Positions 19,488 to 31,600 of a stretch of DNA of 33,705 bases are shown in pieces. A program made the position numbers and the translations under genes. The stretch is from Candidatus Altimarinota bacterium (GTDB lineage: Bacteria > Patescibacteriota > Gracilibacteria > BD1-5 > UBA2023), in contig JAQTWO010000004.1 of the NCBI GenBank assembly GCA_028689245.1, positions 1 to 33,705 on the forward strand, given 5' to 3'. Position 1 is the first letter of the stretch. The number at the start of each line of letters is the position of its first letter. A model generated the notes under the pieces. The model saw nothing but the letters and a program-made list of their open reading frames with translations, did no database searches and was not told the DNA's origin.

Positions 19488-20057
19488 TTAGATTATTGCT
19501 GAAGAATGCTTCACGATCAACATCACCCCATCGTCCGCATCGATTCCCAGGATCGAGTGGGCGATTTTTTCCTCTGTGAGGAAGCTATAGAAACTGGACA
19601 TTTTTTCTCGAAACTTGATGACGTCGTCGATGACGAAAAATCCTCCATTTTTCAGCAGTGGATAGGAGAGCTGGAAGAAATCAAGCGTTCGTTTCTTTTG
19701 CCCGTCGATGAAAATCATATGGAAGGATTCTTTCGGGAGTTTCGGGAGCTCCACGAGCGCGTTTCCGAAGATGAGTGTGGCGATATCGTCCATTCCGGTC
19801 TGTTTGATATTCTCCACGGCTTCATTATAGGATGGAAGGGAATAATCGATGGAGGTCATTTTTCCTCCGTTTGCACGAAGAGCCATGCAAAGGTGAATGG
19901 TCGAGTATCCGTTCGCAGTTCCGATTTCGAGCAGGTTCTTCACCCCGCCGATATGGATCATGTCCTTCAGAAACCTGGCGTTTTCGTCGGAGATATTGGG
20001 GATAGTGTTCGCGAGACCGTGAGCACGGAGGTCGATGAGGAATTGTTGGATGTTCAT
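19488..20057 (-). CDS. SAM-dependent O-methyltransferase (family 3, TrmR/CCoAOMT-like)
   Basis: A 189-residue Rossmann-type methyltransferase. SAM-binding motif I is LLEIGTANGYST (about residues 39-50), followed by TSIDYS (acidic residue binding the ribose) and FIDGQKKRTLDFF with the metal-binding Asp of this family, then FVIDDVI. The length fits class I O-methyltransferase family 3, whose bacterial members modify small phenols or tRNA (TrmR). The substrate is unknown. No UGA codon. It is divergent from ppa across a 231-bp AT-rich region and convergent with mfd over the repeat. Confidence 0.88.
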   Translation of the reverse strand: MNIQQFLIDLRAHGLANTIPNISDENARFLKDMIHIGGVKNLLEIGTANGYSTIHLCMALRANGGKMTSIDYSLPSYNEAVENIKQTGMDDIATLIFGNALVELPKLPKESFHMIFIDGQKKRTLDFFQLSYPLLKNGGFFVIDDVIKFREKMSSFYSFLTEEKIAHSILGIDADDGVMLIVKHSSAII

Positions 20058-20288
20058 GAATGAAAAATAATAGAATGATGAATGAGAAAGAGTATAGGTG
20101 ATAGAGCGGGTATGTCAAAATTAAAATCCGATTATTCTCTTCATTGTGAATTATCACTATTCGTCTTTTAAATTGATAAAATTTTTGATTTTTCCCGATT
20201 TCTCCCTATTATCTATCGGCGATTTCAGGAATATTCATCTATTTCTGTATTCTTTTAGCTTTATCATTTTAGCCTCTTACTCTTCTTT

Positions 20289-20876
20289 ATGGCAAATATC
20301 GATCACGCACCGAGCAAATACATGCTCAATCTCCTTCATGTACTTCCTGCTTTTGCAGACGAGTCGGAACTTCGTTTGAACTCTATCGTAGAGGTGAATT
20401 CCTCTTCACGAAATAAATATGAAATCATCACCGAATCCGGACAGTTGAAACTTGATCGAGTTGGATATTCTTCCATGATGTACCCATTTACCTATGGGGC
20501 TATTCCTTGTACATGGGATGAGGATGGAGATCCGCTTGATATTGAGATCGTCAATGTTGATGAACCGCTCATTCCTGGTTCTCTCATAGAAGCCCGAATC
20601 ATCGGTATCATGAAATTTGTGGACGGAGGTGAGGTGGATGACAAGGTTATTGCCGTGCTTGCTGACGATAAACGCCAGGATCACATCACGAGCTACGAAC
20701 AGCTCGGAGCTCATTGGCAAAAAGAGACAACCCACTATTGGGAATTTTACAAACACTTGAAGAAACCGGGAACCGGAAATGTCGTAGGATTCTACGGAGT
20801 TGATGAGGCTGTGAAGATCATCAAGGAGTGTGAACAGCGGTACAAGGAAGTATACGCTCCGAAGTTTGAAGTCTAA
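20289..20876 (+). CDS. ppa: Inorganic pyrophosphatase
   Basis: A 195-residue family I soluble pyrophosphatase that hydrolyses pyrophosphate to drive biosynthesis. Catalytic signature DEDGDPLDIEI (DxDGDPxD) near residue 78, with KYEIITESGQLKLDRV, YPFTYGAIPCTWDEDG and the downstream HWQKETTHYWEFYKHLK and Lys-rich stretch expected of the family. No UGA codon. The ATG at 20289 gives a slightly long N-terminus. It lies 19 bp upstream of the next gene, probably one transcript. Confidence 0.97.
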   Translation: MANIDHAPSKYMLNLLHVLPAFADESELRLNSIVEVNSSSRNKYEIITESGQLKLDRVGYSSMMYPFTYGAIPCTWDEDGDPLDIEIVNVDEPLIPGSLIEARIIGIMKFVDGGEVDDKVIAVLADDKRQDHITSYEQLGAHWQKETTHYWEFYKHLKKPGTGNVVGFYGVDEAVKIIKECEQRYKEVYAPKFEV

Positions 20877-20895
20877 TCCTGTTACCTATCATCAT

Positions 20896-21480
20896 ATGAA
20901 TGCTGTGCCTCCAATAGAACCAAGCTCTCCAGTGTATCCAAGACAGCAAAGAGAACAACAATCACAGAAGTCATTTGTACTGCGAAAGAGTTCCAAGGAT
21001 TTTGGTAAATATGATCAATACTATGGTACCACTCTTCAATTATTTCTTGAGAAAAGAGATCCTACCGGGGCTCGTGATAGCATAAAGCACTCCGGTCTTT
21101 CTGCGTTGAGTGTCAAAATTGGAGCCTACATGCTCATATATTCTTGGCTCTGGAATGAGCTTTCTGTGACAGATGTTTCCGAGGTTACGCAAACACGCGT
21201 ATCCAGGGTGCTGTGATCTATTAAAAAGTTTCTCACCGATAGAACCCCGGAATTTCAGTCCCTCATGACAGAATTGGAGGATGATATCTCTTGGTGGTTT
21301 GAATGAGCAATGAAGGGGGTAGTATCTGAAAATCATTATCGGGAAATAGGGTGAGGAATCATGCCTCTACCATTGCTCTATAGAGAATTCCCTTCCGGGG
21401 CTCCGGAAGGGAGTCCACTCTCGGGAAGGTTGCATGAAATATTCCAGAGGAGTACTATGGAAATTCCCCCCACACTCTAG
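20896..21480 (+). CDS. Unknown protein, 194 residues
   Basis: A soluble protein read through UGA-glycine codons (first 21214-21216, with others near 21305 and 21350). Residues 1-30 are Pro/Gln/Ser-rich and probably disordered. The middle (about 45-125) is helical with WLWNELSVTDVSEVTQTRVSRVL, which has a faint helix-turn-helix look. The C-terminal 35 residues are Pro/Gly-rich and overlap a perfect DNA hairpin (21390-21411). ATG 20896 follows ppa by 19 bp; the frame also stays open upstream inside ppa, which is ignored. Family unknown. A DNA-binding role is only a guess. Confidence 0.6.
21390..21411. repeat. Perfect 9-bp hairpin inside the 194-residue gene
   Basis: CCCTTCCGG (21390-21398) and CCGGAAGGG (21403-21411) flank a 4-nt GGCT loop. 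It codes for the FPSGAPEGSP segment. There is no T-run, so it is not a normal terminator. It could be a REP-type insertion in the coding end. Confidence 0.55.
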
Positions 21481-21666
21481 TCGACACGGTATATAGAAAA
21501 CACAGAGGACAATCCGCCTCGCGGGATTTAAAAAAACCCCACTTTGTGAGACGGAGAATATGTGGTATATTTTCAGATGATTCTACGTATTGAAAATACC
21601 AATAAAAAAGTCAAATCTTTTTTTGAAACGTTTCTAAAAACTCTTATCTTTCCCCTCAAAAATGTT

Positions 21667-21716
21667 TTGCAAAAATACCTAAATATGATACTATAGAAGG
21701 GAATTTCCCTCGTATC
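21667..21716 (+). promoter_or_regulatory. Promoter and palindromic operator of the giant surface gene
   Basis: A possible -35 TTGCAA (21667-21672) and -10 TACTAT (21689-21694) are 16 bp apart. Over the presumed start point lies the palindrome AGGGAA-T-TTCCCT (21698-21710), inside a wider GATAC (21687-21691) ... GTATC (21712-21716) pair. A repressor there would silence the gene starting at 21732; alternatively the transcript would begin with a hairpin. Confidence 0.45.
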
Positions 21717-21731
21717 AATTTTTTCAAAATT

Positions 21732-24700
21732 ATGAACTACTCCCGATTTCAAAAATGACTCTCTTCATTTTTGATTTTTTCCATTCTCTTCCTCCAGACT
21801 TTCGAGGTTCCCATGCTCGATTCCACCAGAGCAGAGGCCAAGGTGAATACCGATCTCGTATCTCTCATCGTGGACGAGGATATCTACTCGGGTATCGTCC
21901 GAGCGAAGATCTCGCAGTATGCCAAGGATGTCCAGGCGTATCTTCCGAGTACGCGAGTGGTCATAGTTCCCGTTTCTCGGACAGCGAATCCCTTCACGAT
22001 AGCTTCCACCAACGAGAAACTTTTCTATGAGGGGGACGGAGAGGGGCTTTCCCGTCTCGTCGGGACTATCCTCATCGGAGAGGTTCCGCTCCCGGTCGTG
22101 CACAAAGAGGGAAAGGCTTTCATGAGTGTGTACCCATATGTGGATTTCGACTCCAAGAGCTTCTTGTATGACCAAACCAAGAAGAGCTACGATTATACTA
22201 CCAAGATATTGATCAACGAGAAGCCAGAGATTTGGCACTCGGTGATACGCCCAAATACCGGAAATGAATCCAAAAACAAGGACGAGCTCGTGCTCTTTTT
22301 AAGTAAGACACATGACTTTTATAACAAACAGGGGCTTTTTTCGGACGCAAATACGAAGAAGGAACCACGGGTTTTCTACATGGATGCCTTTCATGATCAG
22401 GAAGCGAGTAGTCCCGATATGTGGAAATCCTATAATCTCTATCTCGACAATATCGAGGATATCGCCTACCGACGGTTCAATAAATACCTCGCCAGAAAGC
22501 TCTACGATGCCTCGCAGGGATTTTATAGCCTAAAAAGCACGGATGTAACCGATCCGACCATTAAGAGTATTCTGGAAGCCAATTCCGGTGCTACTATGAA
22601 TATATCCAATGCTCCGGATATCACGACCAAGGATATCATCGAGAAATCCGTGAAGCAGTTTTTTGAAGTGTTCAATGCGAAATACATGGGAGATGTCCTC
22701 CGCTACGTTCACAATACGGGACGATATGGGGACGCGAACAATGTCCGGGTCGACAGTACTCCGGTAGTCATCGCCAAAAAGGACCTCTTCATGAGAACAT
22801 CTCTGAAGGATATGAACACCTCCCTCGAATGAGCGATCGACCATCTCGTGCGGACAAAACTTGCGGATCCTATCAAGGTGGCAACGGGATATAAGGTTAC
22901 AACCGATAGCTACGTTGCATCCAGCACGACCATAGGAGGTTCGTCTCCATGGGGTGGTTCTGCCCTATCAACGACTGATTCTCTCCAAAAAAACACACAA
23001 TATCGAGAATATAAAAACTACTTGTTTGGGCAGGAAGCCAACACTTTGACCGATGCCAAACAATGTACCATTGTTCGCGGAAGCACGCTCAAAGTGGAAG
23101 CGAATCGCGGATATGATATTAATAATGCTGAAAAAGACGTCAATTTTCTCAATGCTGATCGTCCGGGCGGTTGATGTTTTGTGGGCGGAGTGCCCGCGGT
23201 AAATAGCTACTGGTGAGGGAATTCTCCACTGAATCTCGATCAAAATGCGATAAAAACATGAGCAATCGTCCTCAAACCTCATACATACAACAACTTTGTG
23301 TTTTCCATCTACGACATCCTTGGATCTCGGGAATTGTCAGCAACCTCATCGCTTCATACCGGAACTCCGCTTGACTGTCTCCAGAATAATATGCTTTTAC
23401 AACCGTATATAGAGAAGACAATGGATAGTCGTGGATTCGAGAAATCCGTTGGTTGGCCCACGGAGACCAATGGGACACATTTCAGTTGTATTACCGAACA
23501 TCAACAACTTACGACACCATTTTCAGATTATTACACATATCAAAAGAACGGATTTCCTGCTGAGTCAAAATGTACCGTGTCCATACTCGAACTGGATGGA
23601 GTTGTTGTAAAAAAATCGGGGAGTTATTGTCCAGAGAAAGACGGAGTAGAAAATATAACAAAGCTTTATGCTTTCAAGACTCTCACTGGTTCCATAATGG
23701 AGCATGTATCCCCAACCGATGAGGAATACGGATTGGAACTCAAACAGATGGTCACCCCTTCACTCCCATCCGATCGCGATCGTTATGTTGATTACCTCGG
23801 AGCGAATGCTGTCTATCAAAAGATAGTCTACCCAAATCTTTTCCGGATCACTCTTTCTGGATCTGAGCTTAATTATCCAGGAGCACAGACCCGAATCAAA
23901 AATCTCCTTGATACCAAGACCGCAGAGATCAAAGCACTTGGTGGAGATATTGACCTCTACGGCATCCTTTCCGGTGATGAAAAAGCTCTCAATGCCGTCA
24001 TAGAGTGAGTACTCTGGAACAATATGCGCAATGCCACTCTCAAGTACAGCAATACACTGGAGAGGAGTCTCAATATCGACGGAGAAAAGAACATCAGTGC
24101 AAATAATACCAAGAATGATTACGAGATCGCCTATCTCGGAGCTCCGGGAAATGCTCAGAACATGTATCTGAAAGTCGATCCCGAGGCAAAGTGACCATTT
24201 CCCAAAGAGATTTCCGACATCCTCGACAAGGTTAATACCTACCATGGAACCATTGACGGAAGTAATATTGCCAATGTTTCGAATGAATCGGAATTCAAGT
24301 GTGGTCCGCCAGAAGGAGTTCCTATCTGGGAATGGCTTCCAGCGATATTCTGTTGGCTCGGAACTATTTTACCTCCGACGATCGGTGCAGGAAGTTGCGG
24401 AGGAAAAACGATCGGGGACAAAACTGCGAGCACATTCGCAACTCCTATCAATGCCCTCGATCGCAATCAAAACGGCGTACTCGACGGTTATGAGCTGATC
24501 GGGAGTCCTTCGGGAGAGATCAGACTCCAAAATCCGGAAAAAATCTTCGGATACAACGAAACCATACCGTTGACCGCTGAACTGACTCAGGCAGGGAAGA
24601 TTATCGATATCGATGACTTCAATGTCGTTTCTTTCGAGCTCAAGAAATTGGCTCTTGCCTCTACGGGTGCGAGCAGTTCGCCGACCGTGGTATACGATCG

Positions 24701-25559
24701 GGAAAGCACGGGTGACCTCGCCAATATTGCCAATATCAATCCGTACATCACCTTCAAGCCACTCGGGGTTCGTGCCAACCACGGTATCGCGAGCTACGCT
24801 TTTTCGAGCAAAGATACGGATATTAACGTCGTATTCGATGCACATATCCTGACCCGGGATCGATATGGGAAAACGATTGTGGACAAGACTGCTACACCGG
24901 TGACATTTACTGTTCGATCTCTTCGTATCGCGGTCGAAAGCAAGATCAAGAACGGAGATTCTTCATTTACATCCAGTTCTGTTATATCTGCTGGAAACTC
25001 CAACGGTATCCTTTTCCATCTGAGTAAGATTAACAAAGATCAAAAAGTACTTGCAGAGAGTTTCCCGTATACGCTCAATGTGTATGACGATATAACCAAT
25101 AAGTCTGTTTTGAGCCCCATCAATATCATTAAAAATGATTATCTATTCCGTGATACCGTTGTACTCAATACCTCATGAGTGTATCGCTTCGAATTCACCG
25201 ATAAGAGTGGTATTCGGGGATTTACGACTATCACCGTACTTCCGGCACTCCCCACCAAGATAGAAGTGACTCCTGCGTCCAATATTTTTATCGCAGGTCA
25301 AAAAACGACCATCATGGTTCGGATACTCGATAGCTTCGGGAACCTTGCCCAAGGGGAAGTGTATAAACTCACAGGGTCTGTATCGGGAGGCGCTGGTTTC
25401 ATAACTCCTGAGAGCCAGACGCCGACAAACACCGTGAGTACCAATGTGATCCAAGGATATACGAGCTTCGAGGTTACCGCTCCGCAAACGAGCAATGATA
25501 TCAAGCTCTCTTTCCGGATCGATCGGGCAAATATTGCTTCCGATACTGTTAAACTTTAA
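21732..25559 (+). CDS. Giant secreted surface protein, first part (up to an in-frame TAA)
   Basis: A 1275-residue product read through eight or so UGA-glycine codons, ending at TAA 25557-25559, after which the same frame continues for another 8 kb. Residues 1-36 look like a Sec signal peptide (basic start, hydrophobic core SSFLIFSILFLQTF, cleavage near RAEA). Residues 40-400 form an uncharacterised globular part. A Cys-containing stretch (CGPPEGVPIWEWLPAIFCWLG) precedes a DRNQNGVLDG loop of calcium-binding type (about residue 910), and Ig-like/invasin-type beta domains occupy about 940-1275 (for example KIEVTPASNIFIAGQKTT). Likely exported and displayed on the surface, perhaps for contact with a host or prey cell. 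The exact family is unknown. Confidence 0.8.
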
Positions 25560-25670
25560 TCCATTGACTTCGCCAAGATTGCCATAGAAGTTGCGGATAA
25601 AAATAATATCGTTGTTTGAAAAGATAAGCATAAGATAGCCATCAAGATACAAGACAAGAATAATCAAATC

Positions 25671-28600
25671 GTGGCAGGATATAACGGGATCGCTTCTCTT
25701 GATTTTCCAAAACTTTCCGGATCGTTCAGTACTCCGTTCGTTCATATAAAAAACGGGGTTTCCGAGGGGGATATCTTCCTGACCCCTGGATATGTTGCCG
25801 AGAAAAGTCTCCGTATTCAGGTCCAGATTCCTGGTATCGACACGGTGGAATGAGATACAGTAAACATCCTGCCGGATGTTCCGATGAGCTTCGAGTTCGC
25901 GACTGCAAATGACCGCATGGAAGCACGCGAGGGAAATACGGAAAATACCCGAGCCACACTCTATGATCGTTATGGAAATATCGCCTACAATACGCTCGGA
26001 TATCGTCTCATGGTCAATATCCCGCTCGAATCGCAGAAGTATGCAATCCTTGCGTCCGATGAAATTCCTTCCGTTTCTTCGGATATTTCCCGTGCGACAT
26101 ACGCCTTTTCGGGAGGTATGTTGGATTTTACCCTTGGAACGACTGCACTTCCTGGGAAAGCATACATTATTGGAACGGTAGTTCCAGGACTTGAGTCCAA
26201 CACGTTCGACATCACCGACAAATCGGATAAGACGCTCACAGTCACAGGTATTTCACAGAACGTTGCCTTCCTGGATACCTACTATGTTTTCAACAAATCG
26301 AAGATCGACAAGATCCGTTACGATGCACAGTACACTACGCTTCTCGGTGGAGAATACGGTGATGTGACCGTGCCCGAGTATCTCGGAGGAGAGATTCTCT
26401 TTAATCACGATTCCAAATCCCTGGCAGTAACCACCCTCCTCAACAATCCTTGGCAGAATAAAACTTTGTTCGGATTCACACCGGCAGGGAAATATTCCGT
26501 TTGAAATAATAAAGATGAGACAAGTTCCCTCCAAACTTCCATCGGAGATGACGGAACCAAGAGCTATGTCTCTTTCTATGATTCCTATCGCAAAGAATAC
26601 ATCGCACGTGCCTGGCTCAATCTCAATCCCGATGTGACGAGCTATATTCCTTGTTCCGGTACCGGTAGGGATATCTCCGACTGTGCTCTTGCATCGAATA
26701 CGACCGTATTTCTAAAATGATTTGATGACAATGTTGCCACAACGACTGGCGATGATGGACTGACGCTTTTTTCAGCGATGAAGATACCGCTCCTCCGGGT
26801 ATATAAGAGCGGAAAGATAGAAAAATACCCTGGTGTCGGGATAGAGCTTGATGATACCGTTTCTTCCAATCTTCTCGGCATGAAACTTGTTTCAAATGGA
26901 GCCGATATCGGATATCTCGGAATCAAATTTTCGAGCGATTCCGTTGCTATTACTCCCTCGTCTCGCCTCGCTTCCACACTTGCGGCATATAAGAACGGAC
27001 TGGTGTTAGAAACTCTCTCAAGTCGATACACTCCGAGAAAAACCCATCTCGGTATATCGTCAAAAGGATCGGAATGAGTGACTTTCTCCTTCAACGAAAC
27101 TTCCACAAATACGATCGGTACGCTCGACGAGACCTATCTTGCAAAATCTGGACAACGCGGACTCGAAGAGTATCCGACAAAAACAGGTATCGGATGGGAA
27201 GGGACGAATCGGATGCTTCTCGAAGTAGCAGCCGGAACTACCGCCGGAAACGCCACGAAATTTTATCAGACCTTTTCTACTATTGTCCTCGGGGATGCAG
27301 TTTCGCACCTTCCAAAAGGAGCGACGAGCGGTAATTTCGATCATACGATCGGGACACAGATTGCGACAGGAAATGGCGAACAAATAGAATCCTACAAAAC
27401 AATCGATGCAAATGGCGACAGTGTACCGGATATCGTGGTATTTTATGAAAGCGGGAAAATCCAGCTCCTCATGAATTATGGCGGATCCTTCCGGGATATG
27501 GGCTATCTCGCCTCCGTTTCCGATGCCGGGAAATGACGTAAAGGAGTCGGGGATTTCTTTGGTGATCATTATGAAGATATCGTTCTCGTGGATGGTAAAT
27601 GAAAACTCATCGTTCTCGATAATCAATCGGGGAAATTTACGCGAACCGTTCCTTCTATTCTGTCGGGATCGGGAACTCCGGACGGACTCCATGGATACGC
27701 CCAACAGTTGGAAGTATTCGATATGGATCATGACGGTCGAGCCGACATCGTGACCATGGACGATTCCGGAGAAATCAACATCCTCTACGGAGAAGTTTCT
27801 GCAAACGGAGCACATATTTTCAGGAAACACCTCATCGAGAAGGGGCTCGGACTCCGACTCTCCGGGGAAGTACGAAGCGATGGTGGAGCCTTCTCATATG
27901 CAGGACTCACATTTCCGACCCAAAATATCGGACTCCAGAGAAAAGCTCTCGATCCCGATGCAAACACAGGCACCTTGAATCAGGAAATGATCGATAATCT
28001 CATCTACTATCAATACGCCTATGGTTCCGATAATGCCGTAGCAGTCGGAAATAATCAACAAACCGCTCTGCAATCGGCGGTCGGAAACGATCCGACAACG
28101 GGTACTCCCGACACACAAGCAGCAAACAATATAGCAGCACTCATAGAAAAAACTCGTACCATTGCAGGACCGGGAAATACCGATTTCAGTGCACTCGAAA
28201 CCTCTACTCGCGATGCTAAGACAACATTTGTCCGCTCCGTTTTCGCGGAGTGAAAGGGGTTGAAAGTCGAGAAAACCTACAAGCTCCTGACAACTGCCAC
28301 GCGCGATACGCTCCAAGCAGGCGATAAGGTTCGAGTCAGCATCACTCTTACCAACTCGGGAACCCGAGCATTTTCCGATGCGATCTATCTCGATTCCAAC
28401 GATCACAATCTCTTTACTCAGGATCAGAATGGGAACTATGCCTTTGCAAAGGGAACTACTCCTGCGGTACAGAAACCGCTCAAGTACTTGACAGATGGGG
28501 ATTTTGACTACGGATTCGATCTCGGGACGATCGCTCCGGGAGAGACGGTCAAGATAGAATACATCATCACCGGAAATCCGACATCGTATGGGAAAATGAA

Positions 28601-31600
28601 TGTGGGACTTCTCGAAAAATGAGAACTCGGAGACGATATCTATGGAGATGTGAGTCTTTCGCCGAACAATGCCTGTGGAGGCGAGCTCATCATGTGGCGA
28701 TCCGTGGAACCGTTCACTCCGCTTGCTCGCAATTACCAGAAAGGAACTAAGATATTCACGGACAATTCCGTGCTTCCCGAGGAACTTCAGAAAAATACCA
28801 TCGATACCGACAAAAACGGGATCCCCGACTATATCGACGAGCTCATCAAGAGCGGAAAGGGCGATATCTCTCTCCTTCAAAAATACTCCGAATCGGAACT
28901 TGCAAAATATAACATTGACAAGAATGGGAATAGTATCCCCGATCGCGGGGATACCAAAGGATCCAGAGTGGCATCCTACGACCCTGCAACCGGAAAGATA
29001 GAAATCGGAGGACTCACTTCCGGAAATATCGATGCCATAAATGGGCAGATTGACGAAGTAGTAAAATGACTCGGATGCGGATTCGGATGAGGAGGATGTA
29101 TCAGTACTCCTCTGAACTGGGCACCGCTTGCTCCAGGTTCCGCTCCGACAGCATTTGGGTACCCATTGGCACCGCTTATACCAACTACCGGTGTGCCTGT
29201 ATTTTCCATGTTTACTTTCTGTGGTCCACAATCTCCTGTGACTTGGCCGCCATGCCCTATCGGTGCGGGAGGATATTTCGGATATTCCCCAGGACCATTT
29301 CGTCTTTTTATAACTCCGACCATCACAGGTGCAGTAGGTACCGCTGTATGTTTCTGAGACAACGGCGGAGCCGGATTGTCCCCACCTCCATGAGTTTCTC
29401 CAATAGTTCCATGAGGGAACTGTATCGTCGCAGCGAAATCGCTTGCAAGTTGTAAGGATGACGGTTCCGATGGAGACGCTGGATCTCTCGGACTCGGCAT
29501 GAGCAGTGGGAATTCGTACGTCAATGCCAATGCGTGCGTGAAACTCTCCGGTACCGGGAAAGACACGGCACTCCTCCCCGAAGACAGGAGAAATATTGTT
29601 GCGTATGTGCGTGGCGATACTTCCCGTCTCCCCGAGATCAATGCGAGTATGACGCGATGAGGACTCTCGAGCTTCTCTGTCGGACCGCTCGTGAGCATCG
29701 GAGCGAATAGTCGAGGAGATTCCAGTTTCGACGTTTCCATCGATTCTGCCGCACTCAAGAACTTCGATTTCGGAAGTATCCTCAAGATCAAAAATACCCG
29801 CGTATCCGCATTTCCTGATTTCCTCATGGAATGGGCAACGCGTCAGTTGGAAGAGGTAGTGAATAAGCTCACGAGCCTCCCGACACTCTACGTCATCTTC
29901 CCGGATTTTACGGGATTCGATCTTTCTGGGTATAAGGATTTTCCAAAGAAGTTCACAGAAGGAAAATCTGCGGATAAGACTGATTATACTGCATCATTAC
30001 AAGAAAAATCACCATCTAACGATATGCTGAATGGAGCCGTATCGGGGTACAATTGATTGGTGAATAACAATGCCGATACCATCAATTCGTTCGGGAAAAA
30101 TATCTCCGGGGTCAAGGCGGCGTACGATTTCATGTCCCACCTCCCGCTCCTGAATCTCGAAACCGAGATGGTAGATATCTCTGTTCCATGGCTCTCGTTC
30201 GAAGAGATGGACAAATGGCTCATAGATGCCAAACTCAAGCAGAAACAATGGAAAACGGAACTCAGTTCCAAACAGGAAAAGTGGTCCCGACTCGGGACGG
30301 CAAGCGGCGCAGATCAGCAGGTGATTCTCCGAACCGAAGGACTCCTCTCGACGCTTCAGGAAAATATCAACGTCATAGAGGATTACAAGAAATTCCCGGA
30401 GAAACTCCAAAAGTACCTCACTTGGAAGGAACGATATGCGAGCCAGCTCCTCTGTAACATCGAAGCTATCGAGTTCATGATGGGCGGATGGATCGGTGAC
30501 AATGGAAAACGTTTCCGTACCTGGGTAGAGCTCTATATTCTCATCAAAGCCATTCTCAAGGCATGGCAGGCAATTCCTGATCTCTTCACAGGGTATGCAC
30601 AGGAGTGTGCGACTTGTAACAATGAGCGATACGACTTGAAACAATTCATGTTCAAACTCATATCGGCGATCATCCCGAAGATACCGATTATCCAATTCCC
30701 AAAGTGGCCGGATATCTGGCTCGATCTTCACAATATCCGAGGTGGGCTCAATATCCTTATGCCGGAGTACCATTTCAACTTCGTTCCGATGATATTGCCG
30801 GAGTTGCCGGATCTCCGTCTGCCGGATGTTCCGACTCTCGGGGTCGGACTTCCGAGTCTCCTCGTACTTCCGAGACTTCCGAATCTTCCGAATCTTCCGG
30901 ATCTTCCAAGTCTTCCAAGTATCAAACTCCCCGATCTCCCACCGCCACCGACGATCCCGAAACTATTTGCAGGTATCGCTGCGGTTCTCGAGATATTTAA
31001 AATCGTCGCCAAGATTCTCTGTGTCATGCGAACCAATCCGTTCGTCCCAGAGTGGAGAGCGGGGGATCAGATCGCACAGATAACCGAGCGACAAGGCAAA
31101 CTTCCGATCGACTTCCTGAATATAGAATTCCCGAACTTCTCACTTTCCTTTATAGATGCTATAAAGGTAGGAAGTTTCGTGAACCTCGAAATGGATATCG
31201 ATTTCATCGTCGCGATGTCCAAAGCGACCCTTGATCCACTCAATCGATTCACCAACGACTTCTCCAATATCGGTGCTATCCAGATTCCGGATGTGAATCT
31301 CCAAAATACCATTCCGAGCAACGTAGAAGTGACGGTCGGGAAACCGGAATCATATAATGAGAAGAATGCAAATCCTACAAAAAATGAGATAATGACCTAT
31401 CTCCTTGGAAAGCTTTCGTACGAAATCGCTCAGAATCTGGTAGCACTCAATACCTATATTGCCAAGCATGCCAAAGAAGAAACAACGGTCGAGGGGCTTC
31501 GTGGTATCCTCACCGAAAATATCGGACTCCTCCGTGCCTCTCACGATGCCAAAGTGATCGCCATCGCGGATTCTCTCCAGAAGGCCGTAACCTATCCAGG

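Noticed and set aside
25557-25670. TAA recoded as an amino acid in this organism
   Set aside because: TAA ends most other genes in the window, so general reassignment is excluded; only a local event can explain the interruption.
27894-29231. 445-codon open frame on the minus strand inside the giant gene
   Set aside because: It is antisense to a frame with regular domain motifs and UGA glycines. It has an odd Cys/Ser/Arg-rich composition and no motif; a shadow of the coding strand.
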